Below are positions 30,510 through 42,593 of a stretch of 64,000 bases of DNA, one piece after another. The first letter of the stretch is position 1; every line of letters starts with the position of its first letter. Source of the stretch: Triatoma infestans (lineage: Eukaryota > Arthropoda > Insecta > Hemiptera > Reduviidae); NCBI GenBank assembly GCA_011037195.1, contig JAAEAF010004396.1, positions 40,259 through 104,258 of the forward strand, written 5' to 3'. The notes below the pieces were generated by a model. It had not been told where the DNA came from. It worked only from the letters and a program-made list of their open reading frames with translations, and made no database searches. Made by a program: the position numbers and the translations under genes.

Positions 30510-31180
30510 ATTTCACTCTTGTTGTTCAGAAAGTATTCCGATTAGGTAAAATTTTGAAAACTGAGTCTCCATCGGATACACTTAGTTGGAATTCCGTTGA
30601 TTAAGAAGAAAAATGTTTTTTGACGGATGTCATCTTTTATCTGTGTTGTGCGCGCTTTTTTTGTTTATGTATGAACAAAAAATATCTTATAAACCATATG
30701 TTGCAAGAAGCTAACATATCTGTTGACTTACAACATCGTGGGCTTCAACACTGAAAGTTTCAATCAAATATAGTTACCTTACTGATTTTTTTTTTCATGA
30801 TTTTCTCACGAAAAGAGGACCCAACGATTTCTTTAAACTTTTCATGCTAGCTAGATAGCCAGGACCATCACTTTTATTTCAAATATTTTTTCACAAAAAG
30901 TGATTTTTTTTGGAGAATGCATGGGAATTGCATTAAATTTTTTCCCCTGTTAACACCTATATGTATTTAGATTTATAATGCATTGCTACTATTCCAAGTT
31001 TAATGAAAATAGATTGACTGGTAGGGCAATTTTAACGAATAAGTTTCTCAATGTTTCAGGATTTCTCTAAATATTTCCAAATACATATTTTGCTTTACTT
31101 ACTGGTTCAAATAAACATACCACTTTCTTTAAAAACATTTTTGCGGAAGATTGATTTTAGGGGAGCATTTACTTAACTAT
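30510..31180. repeat. Ancient relative of the CCGGAAGT family
   Basis: The block has the same order of phrases (GATTTTCTCACGAAAAGAGG, ACTTTTATTTCAAATATTTT and a GGGG-containing run) but is highly diverged. The boundaries are approximate. Confidence 0.4.
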
Positions 31181-31359
31181 AATTGGGGTTAGATAGAGGC
31201 GCTGTTTTGTAGTTTGAAGTGTAATCTTACCACAGAGTCTTCCTGGGATTGCCCTGGAAACTCAAGGACATCTTAGATCATTCACCTACTACTTGATTCC
31301 TATTTGTTAGATTGCCATTTTCGAATATAGATTGGTATATCAAATTCTCCTATGAAACC

Positions 31360-32160
31360 ATAAGTCGAAGCGGGCGTATCGCAAGGCAGTATTCTAAGCC
31401 CCATTCTATACGCTATATATACAATAGATATTACCAACCCATCTAGAAACTGTACTTCTAACCTATTCAGAAGAAGATGGAACAGCTATGCCATCTTTTT
31501 TCATGATCCAATAACAAACAGCACACAGAAACCTCCAGGCCCATTTCACTTTATTGCAGGGAATGGTTGAAAAAAATGGAAAATTAAATTAAACGAGACC
31601 AAATCTCAAAACAATACTTTCAGTCTCCGCTGTATCACTCTTCCTTCAGGATATTACAATTTAATTCCTCTCCCTCATACCAATGTCATTCGCTACCTTG
31701 GGATATATATATATATATATAGATAGATAGATAGATAGATAGCTAAAAGATTGACTTGGAATCCACAATGCCGGCCTAAAAGACGAACCTAATAGATGCT
31801 ATCGCCTCTCAAAACACTTACAAAATAACAAACTACTCTCACATACACATCTGTATTAAAACCAACCTGAACACACGGCGTCAAATAGGGTTCAAATCTC
31901 CAAAGAATTTAATCCTTCCATTCTAAAATCCTGCACACCCATTGTTAACGCCCCCAATTTTATGTTTCAAATCTACCTAGTCACCCAGATCTGGAAATTT
32001 TCTTTTTGTAAATAAGGTCGCCCAAATCTGATATAACAAATTCCATAAGACCCATATCATTCCCAGTCTGATCCTCTTATCCGAAATATATCAACATGTT
32101 ATATTCCAAATAATCCTTTCGGACGTTCAAGCCAGATGAAGGCAGCAATTAGTTTTTAAA
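31360..32160 (+). pseudogene. Decayed jockey-clade reverse transcriptase fragment
   Basis: The codons around 31370-31430 read AGVSQGSILSPILYAIYT, matching GVPQGSILAPLLYTVYT in the jockey element at 40 kb. RLTWNP-like codons follow at about 31750, after an (AT)n(AGAT)n microsatellite insertion at 31707-31742. Further homologous pieces run to about 32150. Many stops and frameshifts are present. Confidence 0.7.
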
Positions 32161-32169
32161 AATAAATTA

Positions 32170-33100
32170 ATTAGAGAGTGTTACCGCTGTGGGGAGGGTA
32201 GCTTCTCCGCCTCGTTTAGTTTGTGAGATGTCAGTGCTAGGTCTGTCAGTCGACATGGTTACTTATAGTGCAATTCAAATGAAATAGAAATAAAAGTGTA
32301 GCCTAGATAGGATCTTTTGTACAAACAAATATACTGTATGATTATTAAAATTTTTATAATTGAATAAATGTTTAACTCCCCCCCCCCCACACACACACAC
32401 GTAGAATAGAGAAAATAGTTTATTTCACTATTATACTCATTTATGTTCAAATAGTGAATATATTTCTTAGACATGGTTTCAATAATGACATGATATTGTG
32501 AATAAGTATGAAGTTATACGACATACTTACTATGCCAATTAATATTGTTATTAACGGACAGATTATTTCTTTCATTAAGAACATAATAGAAAAACAGTCA
32601 AAGTTTACCAAAGCAAATGATCTCTCTATATTTATTTAATTGACTTAAAGTAAATTTCTAAATCAGTTTGTGTGAAGGGGTTGTTGTTTGATTGGTGAAA
32701 GTTGTTGTCATTCACACAGACAGACAGACAAACAAACAGATCGATAAATCGCAACGATATTTTTCAAAGTGAAAAGAGAAGGGGCCTTTAATATTTTAGT
32801 ATATTTAAAGATATTGAACTTTATATCTGGTTTTTAATTGACGACATTTCTTATTGCTTTAAAAGTCTTCCATCATTACTTTCTCTTACAGCAAAAAAAA
32901 AGTATCGATTCATATCAGATTTTTTTATCGGAATACTTGTTTTGAGATAGCTACCTTTTTTTCGACGAATGGATTATGCGTACGTATGTACGTATGTATG
33001 TATGTCGGTCGCTCGCTTTGACAGCCAGTCTATTTGTTCTTCTGTTCCTCCATATGTGTATCTGTGCAGTACTCTCCATAGTAAGAGAGCAGCATAACTA
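32170..33100. other. Spacer with simple repeats
   Basis: A C-run plus (CA)n lies at 32379-32399, a (CAGA)n/(CAAA)n stretch near 32720 and a (GTAC/GTAT)n stretch near 32980. No gene was recognised. Confidence 0.5.
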
Positions 33101-33109
33101 CAAACATGA

Positions 33110-33600
33110 AAAATGACGGAAAAAATTTTTGTATGAAACACTCACACAACTTTCGCCAACTGTAACTAGTCAATTACAATATGCAATTTACAATTACAAT
33201 TACAATTTAGTGGACATATTTTCTTTAAAAATCATAATATTTACACTCGTTTAATGGGATTGCCATAATAGCGGGTTGTCACGTACAACCATGTAATTAG
33301 TATGGCATGGACCTCTGTCTAAACCAATGAAGCTCTTTTAATGGCAGTTTAAATTTAATCTAACAAACAGGACCCCCCCCCCCAAAGTACTCTCTAAAAT
33401 CAATTTTCCAGTAAAGTGTTTGAAGTCAAAAAATTGTTACGTTTTATCTAAGCAGGTGTTCTGTAACCGTTTTTGAGAAAATTCCCGGAAACTCAAAAGT
33501 CTACTGTAAAGTCGTATACTTCCGTTTAAGACTGATTTTCCTCGAATTTGGAATTCTAGCTAAATTTCTAATTTATTTTTAATATTACATACGAAGATTA
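33110..33600. repeat. Diverged CCGGAAGT-family fragment
   Basis: TGTATGAAACACTCACACAACTTTC at about 33132 matches the family's TCTGGTGTGAAAC end. CCGTTTTTGAGAAAATTCC and GTATACTTCCGTTTAAGAC follow. It is interrupted on the right by the I-like element at about 33607. Confidence 0.6.
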
Positions 33601-33606
33601 CAGATT

Positions 33607-34320
33607 ATGTGTGAAGATATCTGCGCCGCCGAAATAAGAAGACGGGGAGTGTATAACTCCAGAGTCGTCAATTATTCGGATAGCCAGGCTGCTCTGCGGG
33701 CAATTGACTCGTGGGAGATCAGCTCAAGGCTGGTGTGGGATTGCCTAGGTGCACTCAGGGAAATTAGTAGCCACAATAAGGTCTTCCTGGTTTGGGTACC
33801 TGGGCACTCGGGTTACAGAGGCAATGAGGCGGCGGACCGCCTGGCCCGGGAGGGTTCAATGAGAGCACTTATCGGGCCGGAGCCGTTCTGTGGTGTCTCA
33901 AGATGCCTCAGGAGTGCATCCATTAAGCTATGGATGCAGGACCGATCAAGGGAATGGTGGGTCAAAACTCCAGGCCAGAGGCAGGCGAAAACGTTTATCC
34001 ATAGCCACTCGCCTAAGCTAACTGCGGAATTACTCCAATTAGGCCGGGTGGCCATAAGGATAGCAGTTGGCGTTCTCACTGGCCATTGTAGATTAAATAA
34101 GCACATGCATCGCATGGGCCTGGCAACGGATAGCCTGTGTAGGTTTTGTCAGGAGGAAGAGGAGACGGCACTGCACGTGGTATGTCAGTGCGAGGGGCTG
34201 GTCTGGCTAAGGTACCGCCTCTTTGGTAAAGAGAAGCTGGTGCCAACAAGCCTCAGCAAGGGCCCTCTCTCGGACCTATTAAGTCTTTTAAGGCAAGCAG
34301 GACTCGAGAGGGTGCTCTGA
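33607..34320 (+). CDS. I-like non-LTR retrotransposon ORF2, C-terminal RNase H and zinc knuckle (5'-truncated)
   Basis: An open 237-residue frame lies in much more GC-rich DNA than its surroundings. It starts inside an RNase H domain: YSDSQAALRAI (catalytic Asp) near residue 24 and VPGHSGYRGNEAADRLAREG near 63-82. The first acidic RNase H residue lies upstream of the truncation. A zinc-knuckle-like CRFCQEEEETALHVVCQC follows at about 178-195. This order (RT, RNase H, CCHC) is known from I-, R1- and LOA-type elements. The ATG at 33607 is probably accidental, because the element is 5'-truncated by incomplete reverse transcription. The stop is at 34318-34320. Confidence 0.85.
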   Translation: MCEDICAAEIRRRGVYNSRVVNYSDSQAALRAIDSWEISSRLVWDCLGALREISSHNKVFLVWVPGHSGYRGNEAADRLAREGSMRALIGPEPFCGVSRCLRSASIKLWMQDRSREWWVKTPGQRQAKTFIHSHSPKLTAELLQLGRVAIRIAVGVLTGHCRLNKHMHRMGLATDSLCRFCQEEEETALHVVCQCEGLVWLRYRLFGKEKLVPTSLSKGPLSDLLSLLRQAGLERVL

Positions 34321-34485
34321 TTGACCACCTGGGAGCCCCCCCCCCCGATTCCACAGTCCGGTTAAGGACAGGATCGGGGAAGGGTCTCCAACTAGGGGGG
34401 TGCCACAATAGATCCTTGGGGTGCCGCGGTGGCGTAGGCTGAAAGCCAATTCCCCCGTTAGAATCGAATCTATCTAATCTATGTA
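34321..34485 (+). mobile_element. 3' UTR and tail of the I-like element
   Basis: GC-rich non-coding sequence (GGGAGCCCCCCC and GGGGTGCCGCGGTGGCG) follows the stop. It ends in an AATCTATCTAATCTATG tail of short A/T repeats, a form seen at the 3' ends of I-type elements. Confidence 0.6.
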
Positions 34486-34489
34486 TGAA

Positions 34490-34620
34490 GATAGTATACG
34501 AAGATTAAAACGTATCGTTGGAGTTGTTTTCAAGAAAATCGTAAAGAACTGAGAAAAGGAAAAAAAACATTCGGTAAAGACGCTTATCCGGTTGATTTCA
34601 ATTTTGATCGAAACTGCAAC
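34490..34620. repeat. Diverged CCGGAAGT-family fragment, right of the I-like insertion
   Basis: GTTTTCAAGAAAATCGTAAAG and GCTTATCCGGTTGATTTC continue the repeat seen at 33110-33600. The I-like element may therefore have inserted into an older repeat copy. Confidence 0.5.
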
Positions 34621-34796
34621 ATTACAATTACATTGTATACAGTATATAATATTGTACAATATACAATTACAAATACAATTTAATTAACAAATTTTCTTTA
34701 AAAATCATAATATTAACAAACATCGTATTCTGCGATTTTTTTTTATTTCTGAGAAATTTTTGATCTGACACATATCCATACCATATTCAGGATTAT

Positions 34797-35100
34797 TTGT
34801 TTTGTGGTTGGTTCCGCAAAGCTGGAAAGCATCAGAGATATTTTCCATGATACCCTGCTTCTTTTTGTGGTCATCGACCATCATCAGGATATTTTTGTCA
34901 AAACAGTGTGATAACATAGATTTGCAAAGATCAAATTTAGTTTATTAATAAAAATAAAATATAAACTAGATTTGCTCCCATGCAAATCTATGTTATCACA
35001 ATGACAAAAAGCATCCTCTGATGATGGACGAACGCCCGAAATCGATCGACGACCACAAAAAAGAAGCATGCTATCACGGAAAATATCTCTGATTCAGGAT
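34797..35100. repeat. Foldback palindrome, second full copy
   Basis: The left arm has GGTTGGTTCCGCAAAGCTGG, GCATCAGAGATATTTTCC and GTGGTCATCGACC. The right arm returns as GACGACCACAAAAAAGAAGC and GGAAAATATCTCTGAT. It is the same family as 27973-28264, with a different AT-rich centre. Confidence 0.7.
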
Positions 35101-35730
35101 TATTGCTTTTATTTTGAGAGATTTTTCTGGGAATATTTATTTTTATGGAGGGTCCAGGGCAAAACGGGCTGACGTCTTCCCCTCTCCTTTTTATACCTTT
35201 AAACTCATAACAGCTTATCACCGTATTTATCAGCCAATCCTAGAGATACAAAGAGTGTAGTAAGTTGTAATCAAAATATATCACCCTAAACTCTTCCCCC
35301 CCCATCTCGAACTCTAGGTGGTTCGATAGTTTTCAATTAAATTTAAATTTTTGTTTTCGTTGCGTTGGTTTTTGTCAAACTGAGCATGTGCCAAACAAAT
35401 CAATAAATATTTAAACCAAGACATAATAAAGTTTAATATACTGCGCAACCACTTTGAGAAGCTTATATTTTTTTTAATTAAAATATTTATCGTAATCAAA
35501 AAAATTTAATTACACAAAAAATGGGTTTTTCTACTACTAGCATTAATAAGTTTTAATCACTGTATTTTTTTTTTCACCAGAAGTTAATTGTTTTTCATAA
35601 TTTTTGGTATTTTAAATAACAGATGTTGTTCAAAGCTTGTGGTTTTAAACGATATTGTTCAAAACATTGGATCAAATACATATACACACTTCGCCCTTTC
35701 TCTTACTTGTCATATTATTTTAATTATCAA
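35100..35730. other. AT-rich spacer without recognisable feature
   Basis: Only short chance frames were seen. No gene or known repeat was recognised. Confidence 0.5.
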
Positions 35731-35733
35731 TTT

Positions 35734-36700
35734 TTACTTTCTCTTACTCCTAGTAAGAGGAAGTATTGTAATCGTGTCAAATTTTCGATATCGAGTTTTC
35801 ACCGGAAATATCCGTTTTGAGGTCCCCTGAGTCCAAAAAAGTTAGCAAATGGTCTGTGTGTGTGTGTGTGTGTGTGTGTATGTATGCTCAAAAACGAAAA
35901 ACCGTAGAAAGTTGAAACTTGATATTCCGTTTAGGTATCACCATGGCATCTGACAGTGTTATCTGTCAAAATTCCTCAACCGGAAGTACCACTTTACTTA
36001 TTGGTTTTTTTTACTTTTTTGCAATTTTCTCAAAAATGGTTCCAACAATTTTCTTCAAACTTGGAATATCAACTACACATGCAAAGAGCTACAACTTTTA
36101 TTTGAAACATTTCTCTAGGAAAATTCATTTAAGGGCACTTATGCGGGAGGGGTGGGGTTAGGTATTCATCTAAAGTGCTATTTCAGTTTATTAAACAATT
36201 CTAACATCTAAATAATGTTAATTAGAATTAAATATGTTGTTGAAATTCCGAGTTTGATAAAAATCGGATAACCGGAAATGCGTTTAGTTTATCACTTTAC
36301 TAAATGATTTTTTTCACTTTTTCGCGATTTTCTTCAAACTTGGTATATTAACTACTCATACAAAGAGCTACAACTTTTATTTAAAACATTTCTCTAGGAA
36401 AATTCATTTAATGGCACTTTTAGGGGAGGGGTGGGGTTATGTTTTTCTTTTAAGTGCGATCATAGTTGATTTATACAATTCTATCATCCAAAAAAAATTA
36501 ATTAGAAATATTAATGGATGGCCAAAATTCAGAGTTCCAAGAAAATTAGTTAACCGGAAGTGGGCTTTTACTGAACGGTTTTTTTTCAGTTTTCGACGTA
36601 TTTGAATTAATTTGGTACACAAACTATAAAATTTGTCAATTATAATTTTGATAACTGGAGTAAGAGAAAGTTGTGTGAGTGTTTCACACCAGATTTTTTT
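35734..36700 (-). mobile_element. Dominant CCGGAAGT repeat family, copy 5
   Basis: This full-size copy reads on + from TTACTTTCTCTTACTCCTAG to CACACCAGATTTTTTT. Marks lie at about 35980, 36272 and 36553, so the unit length is about 280-290 bp. A (GT)n lies near 35857. Confidence 0.88.
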
Positions 36701-36852
36701 TATTATGGCAAAGGTTATGCAATTAAACATTTTATTACTTATATTATCTCATTCAGAAATAAAATCTTCCTTTTATATTTAGTATGTCCATATAATATTT
36801 ATTATTAAGTTCTAAATAGATAACAATAACATATGTTCTTCGGGGAAAAAAG

Positions 36853-37720
36853 TCTGGTGTGAATGAACCACACATACGACTCTGTCTTACTATGGTTTAT
36901 AGACACGTATAATTCACAAATTTTCATACCATTTTCTATAATCAATTTAATTAAAATCAATGAGAAAATTAAAAGTTTAATCAAATGAGTTTTTTTTTTG
37001 AGCAATCAGTAACCTCTCTTCTCCATTTACCCCAAATTTCTTTAAATGAAGTTTCACGGAAAAAAATTACACATAAAAGTTATATGTTTCTATATTCATA
37101 GTTAGAATAACAAATTTAATGAAATCAATTGGTGTTTTTATAGAGAAAATCGCATTACTGTTTAAAAAAAAACCGCACTTCGATGTTCTTCAAACTAGGA
37201 ATTGTACGTATTAACATATTTAACTCTAATTAATGTAATTTAGATGAAAGAATATTGTATAATTAACTAAAATGGCACATTAGAGGAATACATAGCACCC
37301 CACCTTTTACTCCAAGAGGCACTTATATGAATTTTTTTTTCAGAAAAATGTGTCAAACAAAAGTTGTAGTCCTTCATATGTGCCAGTTGATTTATACCAA
37401 GTTTAAAGAAAAATCATTGGTGCCATTTTTTGGAAAAAAAAAAAATCACAGAAAAATGAAAAAAAGTGTTTAGTAAAACCGCACGCACTTCCGATCGAGA
37501 AAATCGCGAAAAAAAAAAATATAAATCCATTTTAATAAAGTGATACTTCCGGTTGAAGAATTTTACCAGATACTACGTTTCCTGTCGGATTTCCCATGGT
37601 GATATCCCAAATGGTATGTCAAGTTGTGTACTTACTGCGATTTTTCATTTTTGAGCTTATGCTGCTCACATTCACACAAACAAACACACACAAACATACA
37701 CGCACACACATTAGTATGTA
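36853..37720 (+). mobile_element. Dominant CCGGAAGT repeat family, degenerate copy
   Basis: It begins TCTGGTGTGAATGAACCACAC and keeps the unit order, with GCACTTCCGATC and GATACTTCCGGTTGAAG. It ends near a (CA)n tract at about 37673-37710 without a clear stem-loop. It lies next to copy 5 in opposite orientation and is much more diverged. Confidence 0.7.
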
Positions 37721-37974
37721 ATAAAGCTTGCGGTTTTTTAATTTAATTTTTTCATTTTGTCGTAAATTGAAAAAGTTTTTGTGAGATATATTTGTTTTGT
37801 GATTTTCCTCATTATCTTACACCACTTTTAGATTCCTAATTAGGCCAGAATCATACGAACTGATACTTGATTGTCTATATTGAAAAACCAATTAAATATC
37901 AACCATTTAAGGTAATGCTTTATACATTACATATAGACAGGTGGATAACTATAAACGATATTTACTGTTTGAAA

Positions 37975-38065
37975 GCGCACACGATAGCTGAATGGTGATA
38001 GAGGTGCGGACCGCCAAGCTGAGTTGTGTTGTGATACTAGGTTGGATTCCCGTCGTAGCGTTTGG
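37975..38065 (+). repeat. tRNA-like sequence, probable old SINE head
   Basis: An A-box-like TAGCTGAATGG (37985-37995) and a B-box-like GGTTGGATTCC (38040-38050) are spaced as in a tRNA-derived promoter. The tRNA fold is poor, so this is not called a tRNA gene. Confidence 0.45.
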
Positions 38066-38354
38066 ATTTCATTTAGATGTATAAATACTATATAATATAT
38101 AACTAATTATTTATTACATAGATAACTTCTGTAAATTCGCACTTCCGGTTAACCGATTTTCTTCAAAGTTGGAATGCTAGCGATACAATTAAAAAATATA
38201 TCTTAATATATGCCTATGGTAGAACTATACATTCTACTGAAGTGGTACTTTAGCTTAAGATTGTAACACCATTAAAAATAATTTTTCCTATACACAATGA
38301 ACGCAGTTCAGCGTGGCTAACTAACCACCTAACTTCAATCTTCAAAGCATGGAT

Positions 38355-38589
38355 AGGGAAGGGATTAGCTCAGTGGTAGCGCACTGGACTAGCAACGCGG
38401 TGTTTACGGGTTCGAATCCAGCCGTGCTACCTTTAGATTTTCTCTTCCTAGGAGCCCCTAGCTCACTGCCCGGTGATGACAGTGTTGTCTGTAACGGGAA
38501 CACGTCCGGAGGCCGTCTGCACTGAGAAGACTCCCGGGCGCAAATGCCCTCATATGTTGAGACGCCTTAAATTAAAAAAAAAAAAAAAA
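38355..38589 (+). mobile_element. tRNA-derived SINE with 11-bp target duplication
   Basis: The element starts in a tRNA-like head with A box TAGCTCAGTGG (38366-38376) and B box GGTTCGAATCC (38409-38419). A tRNA-unrelated body with CCCTAGCTCACTGCCCGG follows, then an A-tail. AAAGCATGGAT flanks it on both sides (38344-38354 and 38590-38600). A second full copy lies at 58179-58421. The intact boxes suggest a fairly young insertion. Confidence 0.9.
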
Positions 38590-38599
38590 AAAGCATGGA

Positions 38600-39085
38600 T
38601 GAAGAGGATTCTTCAGTTGATCATGTCAGTGCACAGGCAGGTATAGATGTTTATTTTATGAAGGCACATCCGGGGGGAGGGGAACCACCAGATTTGCGGT
38701 TCGCCTGTTAATGGGTAATTTTCGGCCCCTGGTGGACCATAAAACCTGCATAACATTGCATTTTGTGCTACCTCTTTTTTATGGAAGAGGAGAAGGAAGG
38801 CTGCGGCGTAGTGGCAAGCCAGCGACAGTATAATAAATACTGAAGAAGGAACTACAGTAGATCAATTCATTCCACCTTACAATCTATTTCTGAATTCTAT
38901 TATATCATTTTATTGCTGTCTTTTATTTACACTTTTTCGCCCAAAAATTCAATATTAAGGGAGTTAGTTAACTTCAAGCCTTTAATGTGAAATGTAAATA
39001 CAATTAATGAAGAAGGCATTACTTTAGCGGAAATATTTTTTTCTACAGGTATTTTTAGTTCGTTGAATGCTTAGCATATAAAAAA
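38600..39085. other. Spacer without recognisable feature
   Basis: A GC-richer segment (about 38660-38830) has no clear frame, and the rest is AT-rich. No gene is supported. Confidence 0.45.
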
Positions 39086-39088
39086 AAA

Positions 39089-39635
39089 TCTGGTGTGAAG
39101 AAACCCTCACACAACTTTCTCTTACTCCAGTTCTCAAAATTATAATTGACAAATTTTATAGTTAGTGTACCAAATTTAATGAAATTCGTCGAAAACTGAA
39201 AAAACTGTTCAATAAAAGCGCAATTCCGGTTTACTAATTTTCTTGAAACACTAATTTTGGCCATCTATTTATTTCTAATTAATTTTGTTTGGATGATAGA
39301 ATTGTATAATCAACTATGATAACGCTTTAGAGGAAGCTGTAACCCCATCCCTCCCCCAAAAGTGCCCTTAAATGAATTTTCCCAGAGAAATGTTACAAAT
39401 TAAAGATGCAGATCTTTCTATGTTTAGTTTATATATGAAGTTTCAAGAAAATCGTCGGAGCCATTTTTGAGAAAATCGCGAAAAAGTAAAAAAAAAACTA
39501 GTAAAGTGATACCACTGGTTGAGAAATTTCGACAGATAATGCACTGTTAGATCCCATGATGATACCTAAACGTAATATCAAGTTTCAACTTTCTACGGTT
39601 TTTCGTTTTTGAGCTATGCTGTTCACATACAACAC

Positions 39636-39668
<33 letters not shown>

Positions 39669-39810
39669 AACAGACCATTTGCTAAAAACCACTTTGATCG
39701 ACTGAGGTACCTCAAAACGGATATTTCCGTTCTCGATAATTTCGATTATCTCGATATCGAAAATTTGACACGATTACAATACTTCCTCTTACTCGGAGTA
39801 AGAGAAAGTA
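39089..39810 (+). mobile_element. Dominant CCGGAAGT repeat family, shorter copy 6
   Basis: It runs from TCTGGTGTGAAG to CGGAGTAAGAGAAAGTA at about 720 bp and lacks one inner unit. A (CA)n/(CATA)n tract lies at about 39630-39667. Unit loss implies that the internal repeats recombine. Confidence 0.85.
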
Positions 39811-40436
39811 AAAAATTATCAACTGGTCTATTCGAAAATATTATGCATAAAGCGTAAATTTAATTTAAAGAGATAAAATGCAAGGTATGTGATAAATTGT
39901 TTTGCAGAATTATTGTAGCAGAATTGCGCTCTAAATTCAAAGTGAATGTAGCTATATTCACATCTCTAGAAATCTAGGTTCATAAACATCCATCCACTCA
40001 CCACTGTGAACAGATAACATAATCAACACTAAAAAAAAAAAAAAAAAAAAATGAAACAACCTTGATATTGAAATCGTGCCATAAAATAATATATTCCATT
40101 ATCGACAGATAATTGTACGAGTGAAAGGAGACGTGTGTATGTAATTATGCATTGAAATGAGGGTGTGAACTTTCTTAATATAGAGTCAGGGTCAGACAAT
40201 TCACGTGTTTTTTTGTTGGTGTAATGGTAAAAGCAGTATTTTGTGAGAATTTCTCGTGAAAGGTTCTTATTGAACTGCACATTAGCGGCAATTTATAAAG
40301 TAAAAGTAAAATGCACATATTATAAGCACAGTGCAATCAAACCAATTAGAAGCGGATGGGGACCGTTAAAGGATACCAACGTACCGCATTCAAGATTTTT
40401 TTTTTTTAATTATTTATTAGTATAACTAATTTCTTT
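39811..40436. other. AT-rich spacer without recognisable feature
   Basis: A poly(A) run lies at 40030-40050 and no recognisable frame was found. Confidence 0.5.
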
Positions 40437-42474
40437 AGTTTTATCCTACAACCTTCCTTTCTATATCAGGACACTTATCACACTTAAACGGCGAGCGAGA
40501 GCCCGCTGGCACCGCACCCGTTATCCTTCTGACAAAAAAACCTTCAATCAATTGACAAGACAGCTGACTAACGAATTGCACAAGTACTACAACGACCAAT
40601 ACTCCAAATACACTCTTACCCTCACAACTCAAGACAATTCACTTTGGTCCGCTACAAAAAAGATCCTGAAATACAAAAACACTTCTCAACCTCTCCAACG
40701 CCCTGACGGGTCATGGGCGAAATCCGACGAAGAGAAAGCCCAATGCCTCGCCTCCTACCTCTCCCAAGTCTTTACTCCCCATCCTGAAATAGAGGACCCT
40801 CAACACAGCAATACCATCACCCAGGAACTTGATATCCCACTTCCTCTGTCACTCCCACCTAAAGCATTTACACCAAAACAAGTTCTGAAAATAATCCGCA
40901 ATATTCATCCTAAAAAAAGCCCTGGATATGACCTTATCAACACCCGCATCCTCTTACAGCTCCCACCTAAGGCCATCGTTTTCCTAACATCCCTATACAA
41001 TGCTATACTTAGAACAACTCACTTCCCTATACTCTGGAAATTTTCTTCAATCCGCATGATTTCCAAACCTAATAAACCCGTTCATTCCCCTTCCTCTTAT
41101 CGACCCATTAGTTTATTACCATTACTAGGAAAAATTTTTGAAAAACTTCTTCTATCCCGCCTCCATACTCTATTAGCTCCACTCAATATTATTCCTGATC
41201 ACCAATTCGGTTTCCGCAGTTATCACTCTACCATTCACCAGGCACACAGAGTTGTAGACACCATCGCTACCTCCCTTGAGCGGAAGCAATACTGCTCGGG
41301 AGCCTTCCTGGACATCTCTCAAGCGTTTGATCGGGTATGGCATCCGGGCTTATTGTGGAAACTTAAGGGCATCCTTCCTTCCACTTATTACCTCATCCTC
41401 AAATCATATCTTGCCGATCGCCATTTCATGATTGTCCAAGGATCCTCATTTTCTCCCATATTTCCTATTCACGCTGGTGTTCCACAAGGAAGCATACTCG
41501 CTCCCCTTCTTTACACAGTATATACTGCTGACCTCCCACTACATTCTGATACGGTCACCTTCACCTTCGCCGACGATACGGCCATCCTATCCCCTCATAA
41601 TGATCCCGTCATGTCAGCTAGACATCTTCAATCCCATCTCAACATCCTTGAACCCTGGCTCCGAAAGTGGAGAATAAAGGTGAATCAACTCAAATCCAAT
41701 TACATAGTCTTCACATTAAATCGAAAAACCCTTCCTCCTATATATTTCAACCACATTCCTTTACCTCCCGTCACAAAAGTTCGTTACCTTGGTCTCAATC
41801 TTGACAAACGACTAACCTGGAATCCCCATACTCGACTAAAAAGAACTGAACTGAATAACAGATACAAAATACTAAAAAAACTTCTAGACATACGTTCGAA
41901 ACTTACATTACATAACAAACGACAACTATATTACTCCCTATTAGCCCCTATTTGGACTTACGGAATCGAACTATATGGAACAGCCAGACATTCAAACCTT
42001 TACCGCATTCAGTCCCTACAGTCTAAAATCCTTCGCACTATAGTCAATGCTCCCTTCTACGTTTCCAATCACACCATCCATAACGACCTAAAAATTCCCT
42101 TCGTTTCTGCAATAGCCAAGTCCCGATATCTAAAGTTCCATTCCCAACTATCCTCTCATTCAAATCCACTTATCCAAGCGCTCTCAACCACAACTCTTCC
42201 CTCTAACCCATTACGGCGACTGAAGCGTCGATGGCCTCGTGATCATCTACTTACACAATCGGCTGTCTTAGGACAGTTGTGAGACTCCATTCTTAATGGT
42301 TTGTTACGGCTGCCATCGCTGGATGACAGTCGTTCACGTAGATCAGGTCGTGTGCCGCGGCCTTCAGCCAATGCACACATAATTCGCATATTATCTGTTT
42401 TACTTATTGCACGCAAATTGTGCAGTTGTAAAAATCAATAAAAATGTAAAAAAAAAAAAAAAAAAAGTTTTATC
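40437..42474 (+). mobile_element. Jockey-like element with 9-bp target duplication
   Basis: AGTTTTATC occurs at 40437-40445 and again at 42466-42474, directly after the poly(A) tail. Truncation at the 5' end, an A-tail and the duplication are the marks of target-primed reverse transcription. The 3' UTR (42283-42440) ends GCAGTTGTAAAAATCAATAAAAATG and then A's. Confidence 0.88.
40446..42282 (+). CDS. Jockey-clade reverse transcriptase, 5'-truncated ORF2
   Basis: The frame is open from the insertion edge at 40446, so the upstream start is lost; any internal start is arbitrary. It begins in the linker after the missing endonuclease (KRRARARWHRTRYPSDKKTFN). The reverse-transcriptase blocks run in order: SPGYDLINTRIL, YRPISLLPLLGKIFEKLL, DHQFGFRSYHST, GAFLDISQAFDRVWH, GVPQGSILAPLLYTVYTADLP and the catalytic FADD in TFTFADDTAIL. 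The thumb region KVRYLGLNLDKRLTWNPH follows. All blocks are uninterrupted. The endonuclease and ORF1 are absent, so this copy cannot move by itself, but its fresh state suggests that active relatives exist. The stop is at 42280-42282. Confidence 0.93.
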
Positions 42475-42593
42475 AATATCAGTCCACAGTTGTTTATGAC
42501 AAATTTCATTTTGACAGTCCTAATTTGTCTAAATGTTTAATTATCTTCAATGTTACACCAATGAGTGAGCCTAAGTTTAATAAGACGACTTCT

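Noticed and set aside
38361..38430. Functional tRNA gene
   Set aside because: A and B boxes are present, but the sequence heads a repeated SINE body with A-tail and target duplications, and the 3' acceptor half does not fold as a mature tRNA.
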